The notes beneath the pieces are model-generated. The model was not told the origin of the DNA, did not search any database, and saw nothing but the letters and a program-made list of their open reading frames with translations. Shown piece by piece: positions 61,307-64,000 of a DNA stretch of 64,000 nucleotides; within the stretch, counting starts at the first letter, position 1; every line of letters starts with the position of its first letter. Source of the stretch: Candidatus Sphingomonas excrementigallinarum (GTDB taxonomy: Bacteria > Pseudomonadota > Alphaproteobacteria > Sphingomonadales > Sphingomonadaceae); assembly GCA_019112965.1 (NCBI GenBank), contig DXIH01000152.1:54073-118072 (forward strand). Direction: 5' to 3'. Position numbers and translations under genes: made by a program.

Positions 61307-62161
61307 TCAGGCAGTGCCTCCGCTATCGGATCGGGCAGCTGTGACACCCACCATATCGTGTAAAAGCTCACTAGCCGGGCCGCGGACTTCCCACGCATAA
61401 ATCGACAACGAAAGCGCGGTTTCCGGGGGAAAAATTGTGCTGGCGCGGACGGCATGCACCTTGGTGGTGCTTACCGGCAAAACTGACACTCCAAGCCCCG
61501 CCTCGACTGCCGACAAGACACTGCCAAGGCTGTTGCCGGTAAAGGCGATGTACCATCGACGTTGCTCGCGCTCGATCCGATCGATCATCAGGTCGCGATA
61601 CAGGCCGCCTGGTGGGAATGTGACAAGCGGGATAGGATCCTGCCAAACTTGGCTACCCTCAGCCTCGAACCAGGCCAGCGGCTCAGAAAAATTCGCCCGG
61701 GCGTCCCCATCGGTCACCGCCTCCTTGACGATGACGATGTCGAACTCTCCTTCCCGAAACCGCTTCTTCAGATCGCGGCTGAGGCCGGTCGTCACGTCCA
61801 GTCGGATTTGGCGATGGCGCCCCGCGAACCGTGCGAAGCACGCACTCATGGCCGAGGTAACCATATCGTCCGGAACGCCGATCCGGATCGTACTCGTCCC
61901 TGCCGGATCAGCGAGCAAGGCCTGTGCTTCGTCCTGAAGGACGAGAAGCCGGCGGGCATAACCCAACAAGCGCTCGCCTGCCGGTGATGGTGATATCGGC
62001 CGTGATGAACGATCGATCAGCGACTGACCGAGCATCGCTTCCAGACGCCCAAGCTGCTGGCTGACCGTCGATTGGGTGGAATTCAACCGCTCGGCAGCGT
62101 CCGTGAAGCTTGCCGTGTCTGCCACCGCGATGAACGTGCGAAGAAGTTTCAGATCAAGCAC
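61307..62161 (-). CDS. LysR-family transcriptional regulator
   Basis: A 284-residue regulator. Winged helix DLKLLRTFIAVADTASFTDAAERLNSTQSTVSQQLGRLEAMLGQSLI, then an effector domain. Divergent from the amidohydrolase gene with a palindrome 18 bp upstream of its start. It should control the amidohydrolase-HIU hydrolase pair. Confidence 0.92.
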   Translation of the reverse strand: MLDLKLLRTFIAVADTASFTDAAERLNSTQSTVSQQLGRLEAMLGQSLIDRSSRPISPSPAGERLLGYARRLLVLQDEAQALLADPAGTSTIRIGVPDDMVTSAMSACFARFAGRHRQIRLDVTTGLSRDLKKRFREGEFDIVIVKEAVTDGDARANFSEPLAWFEAEGSQVWQDPIPLVTFPPGGLYRDLMIDRIEREQRRWYIAFTGNSLGSVLSAVEAGLGVSVLPVSTTKVHAVRASTIFPPETALSLSIYAWEVRGPASELLHDMVGVTAARSDSGGTA

Positions 62162-62178
62162 GACTGCATTCTAACTCT

Positions 62179-62193
62179 GAATGATAGTCATTC
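62179..62193. promoter_or_regulatory. Palindrome GAATGA-TAG-TCATTC, candidate LysR site
   Basis: Perfect 6-bp inverted repeat with a 3-bp spacer; a further ATCATTC half-site lies at about 62200. Between the divergent LysR and amidohydrolase genes. Confidence 0.65.
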
Positions 62194-62261
62194 AAACATA
62201 TCATTCGTAAAGGCGGCCGGTGATAGCCAGATCGTGGTCTCGGTAATCACGAGGTTTCCCG

Positions 62262-63488
62262 GTGCCCGATCCTGCTAACACCCGCCTGTTCCGCAACGTC
62301 CTTTGTAAGGATGGCAGGACACGGGACCTCGCCGTCCGTGATGGGTGCTTCGTGGACCCGAACGAACTGAACAACGACGCCGATGCGATTGATTTGGACG
62401 GTCTGCTGGCGCTTCCCGCCTTCATCGAAGGGCATATCCACCTCGACAAGAGCTTTGTCGGAGACAGTTGGCGTCCGCACCGGCCCGCAGATGACCTTGG
62501 TCAGCGGCTGACCATCGAAAAGCAGCTTCTGGCGGGAGCGTTACCCGTCCAGGATCGAGCCGATGCCTTGCTGGCACAGGCCCATCGCCTCGGCACCGTC
62601 GCGATGCGCAGCCACGTCGATGTCGACGCCTCGCTGAAGCTCGACCATCTCCACGCGGTGATGGCCGCATGCGAGCCGTGGCGCGGGAAAGTGGACGTCG
62701 AGATCGTCGCATTTCCTCAGGCAGGCATCCTCGCTTCCCCCGGCACCGCCGATCTCCTCGACGCGGCCGTCAGGGAAGGTGCAAGTGTCGTGGGCGGACT
62801 CGACCCATCGGCATTTGACGGCGATGCAGATGCGCACCTCGACGTGGTGTTCGGGGTCGCCGAGCGCCACGGCGTCAAGATCGACATTCACCTTCACGAA
62901 CCCGGACAGCAAGGGATCGAACAGCTTCGCCGCATCGCTTCACGCACCAGGGCGGCAGCGATGCAGGGGAAGGTTGCCGTAAGCCATGCCTATGCGCTGG
63001 GCGATGTGGAGCGGGACGACGCGGCCCGTACTGCCGATGCGCTGGCTGATGCCGGCGTGGCGATCATGACCAACGCTCCAGGCAATCGCACCTTCCCGCC
63101 CATCTCGCTGCTTCGCCGCGCCGGGGTTCGCGTGTTCGCCGGTAACGACAACATCCGTGATGCCTGGTGGCCGTATGGTGATGCCGACATGCTCGGCCGT
63201 GCGATGATGATCGGCTACCGATCCGGCTTCTTCACCGATGCCGACCTCGCAATCGCTCTCGACATGGCGACCACGGACGCCGCTGCCGTTCTGGGTCGCG
63301 AACACTACGGCATGGAACCGGGAGATGAGGCGACGTTCGTTCTCGTTGATGCCGACAATGCCTCCGCAGCCGTCGCCGCGCCGCCCTGCAATCGTCGTCT
63401 CGTACAACGCGGGGAGATCATCGCCGCGCCGACATCCCGGTTCGAGACCCTTCTTTCCTCCTTCGACAAGTCAGGATCCCGCTCATGA
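62262..63488 (+). CDS. Amidohydrolase family protein (cytosine-deaminase-like)
   Basis: A 408-residue metal-dependent hydrolase, TIM-barrel type. Metal-site motifs in order: GHIHLDKS, RSHVDVD, IDIHLHEPG, VSHAYALGD and the catalytic Asp in AGNDNIRDAW. These match CodA-type cytosine deaminases and related isopropylammelide hydrolases. The GTG start at 62262 is at the family N-terminus. Overlaps the next gene by 4 bp (ATGA). No signal peptide: cytoplasmic. With the partner below, a purine or hydantoin-like ring substrate is plausible. Confidence 0.87.
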   Translation: MPDPANTRLFRNVLCKDGRTRDLAVRDGCFVDPNELNNDADAIDLDGLLALPAFIEGHIHLDKSFVGDSWRPHRPADDLGQRLTIEKQLLAGALPVQDRADALLAQAHRLGTVAMRSHVDVDASLKLDHLHAVMAACEPWRGKVDVEIVAFPQAGILASPGTADLLDAAVREGASVVGGLDPSAFDGDADAHLDVVFGVAERHGVKIDIHLHEPGQQGIEQLRRIASRTRAAAMQGKVAVSHAYALGDVERDDAARTADALADAGVAIMTNAPGNRTFPPISLLRRAGVRVFAGNDNIRDAWWPYGDADMLGRAMMIGYRSGFFTDADLAIALDMATTDAAAVLGREHYGMEPGDEATFVLVDADNASAAVAAPPCNRRLVQRGEIIAAPTSRFETLLSSFDKSGSRS

Positions 63489-63877
63489 AGACCATAGCAC
63501 TCGCATTGCTGATCGGCGCCGTCGCCACGCCTGCCGCTGCTGCCGACATCTCGACCCATGTGCTCGATCTTGCCCGCGGCGTGGGCGGCAAAGCCGTGCC
63601 CGTCACGCTCTCGAAGCGCAGCGCGGACGGGAGCTGGCAGAAGGTCGGATCGGCAGCGACCGACGGCGACGGGCGCGTTCGGAGCTTCGGAGACGCGAAG
63701 GCCTACGACACCGGCATCTACCGGCTCCAGTTCGACATGTCGCGCTACCCGGACGCATCGGCCTCGCCGTTCTTCCCCGAGATCACGCTGACGTTCCGCG
63801 TCACCGACAAGTCGGGTCACTATCACGTTCCGGTAGTTGTCAGCCCTTACGGCTATTCGACCTACCGGGGAAATTGA
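63485..63877 (+). CDS. Secreted transthyretin-like / 5-hydroxyisourate hydrolase family protein
   Basis: A 130-residue protein. Residues 1-20 are a signal peptide (ALLIGAVATPAAAA). The mature part matches HIU hydrolase: ISTHVLDLARG (His), GRVRSF (Arg), YHVPVVVSPYGYSTYRGN with the C-terminal YRG tail of the family (usual YRGS, here Asn). HIU hydrolase acts in uric acid breakdown. The periplasmic location is known for some bacterial members. It is coupled to the amidohydrolase gene. Confidence 0.9.
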   Translation: MKTIALALLIGAVATPAAAADISTHVLDLARGVGGKAVPVTLSKRSADGSWQKVGSAATDGDGRVRSFGDAKAYDTGIYRLQFDMSRYPDASASPFFPEITLTFRVTDKSGHYHVPVVVSPYGYSTYRGN

Positions 63878-63960
63878 ACACGATCTTCGCGACGCTTCCG
63901 ATTACACTTGGCGCGGCTAGGGCTGAGGCTCGGCACCTCCTCCGCTGTCTACATGCATGA

Positions 63961-64000
63961 ATGGCAGAAGGTGACTAGCCAAAAAGAGGCCGCGAATGAC
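63961..64000 (+). repeat. 40-bp dispersed repeat, copy 2 (cut by window end)
   Basis: Matches 43812-43851 at 34 of 40 positions and may continue beyond the window. It lies 83 bp after the HIU hydrolase-like gene. Confidence 0.7.

Overview
The window looks like a chromosomal segment from a sphingomonad or close relative (Alphaproteobacteria, Sphingomonadales). Grounds: high GC throughout, a TonB-dependent receptor next to glycoside hydrolases, an alphaproteobacterial-type LexA box (GTTC-N7-GTTC) in front of dinB, and protein families common in that order. The species cannot be fixed from the sequence alone.

Region 1 (1-7610) is a carbohydrate-use locus on the + strand: the C-terminal part of a GH31 glycosidase with a strong terminator, then a TonB-dependent receptor, a secreted alpha/beta hydrolase and a secreted GH2 glycosidase, then a nucleoside deaminase. 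A tRNA-Pro(UGG) gene follows at 7660-7736.

Region 2 (about 7717-44028) is best read as a 36.3-kb genomic island integrated into the 3' end of that tRNA gene. A tyrosine-recombinase gene, now frameshifted, starts 98 bp after the tRNA. The last 14 bases of the tRNA acceptor side recur at 44015-44028. A near-identical inverted repeat and 12-bp-spaced TGTACCC(A/C) boxes lie just inside both ends. The left part (9.8-18 kb) holds unfamiliar proteins, an S8 lipoprotein autotransporter and an origin-like intergenic region with four stacked hairpins and spaced TGTGAG boxes. The middle (18-34.8 kb) carries hydrolases, a YcaQ/AlkX-type protein, a MarR-GNAT fusion, an ECF41 sigma factor with its AhpD-like partner and a matching ECF41 promoter, and several oxidoreductase genes, each divergent from its own regulator (AraC, LysR, HxlR; MocR faces PhzF/DJ-1 genes). 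An SOS-controlled dinB-alkB pair follows. The right part (36.9-43.6 kb) is a cluster of likely defence genes: DUF3800, a DUF2026 Cys-His-Asp protein with an AbiGi-like partner, a 708-residue GHKL ATPase fused to a PD-(D/E)xK nuclease domain, an Abi_C-type protein and a DUF4365 protein.

Region 3 (44055-53026) lies outside the island and continues the enzyme-plus-regulator pattern: a membrane metallophosphoesterase, SDR/ArsR, AKR/LysR, another AKR, DUF427, a UPF0149/SEC-C protein, VOC, and GST/TetR with two copies of a candidate operator.

Region 4 (52739-61076) is a tightly overlapping RND efflux operon (membrane fusion protein, pump, outer membrane factor, cytochrome b561, and the stump of an MFS transporter). 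It is divergent from an OmpR-type response regulator and histidine kinase; tandem 9-bp repeats between them are a likely regulator site.

Region 5 (61307-63877) has a LysR regulator facing a cytosine-deaminase-like amidohydrolase and a secreted transthyretin-like (HIU hydrolase family) protein. The last 40 bases repeat a sequence found near the right end of the island.
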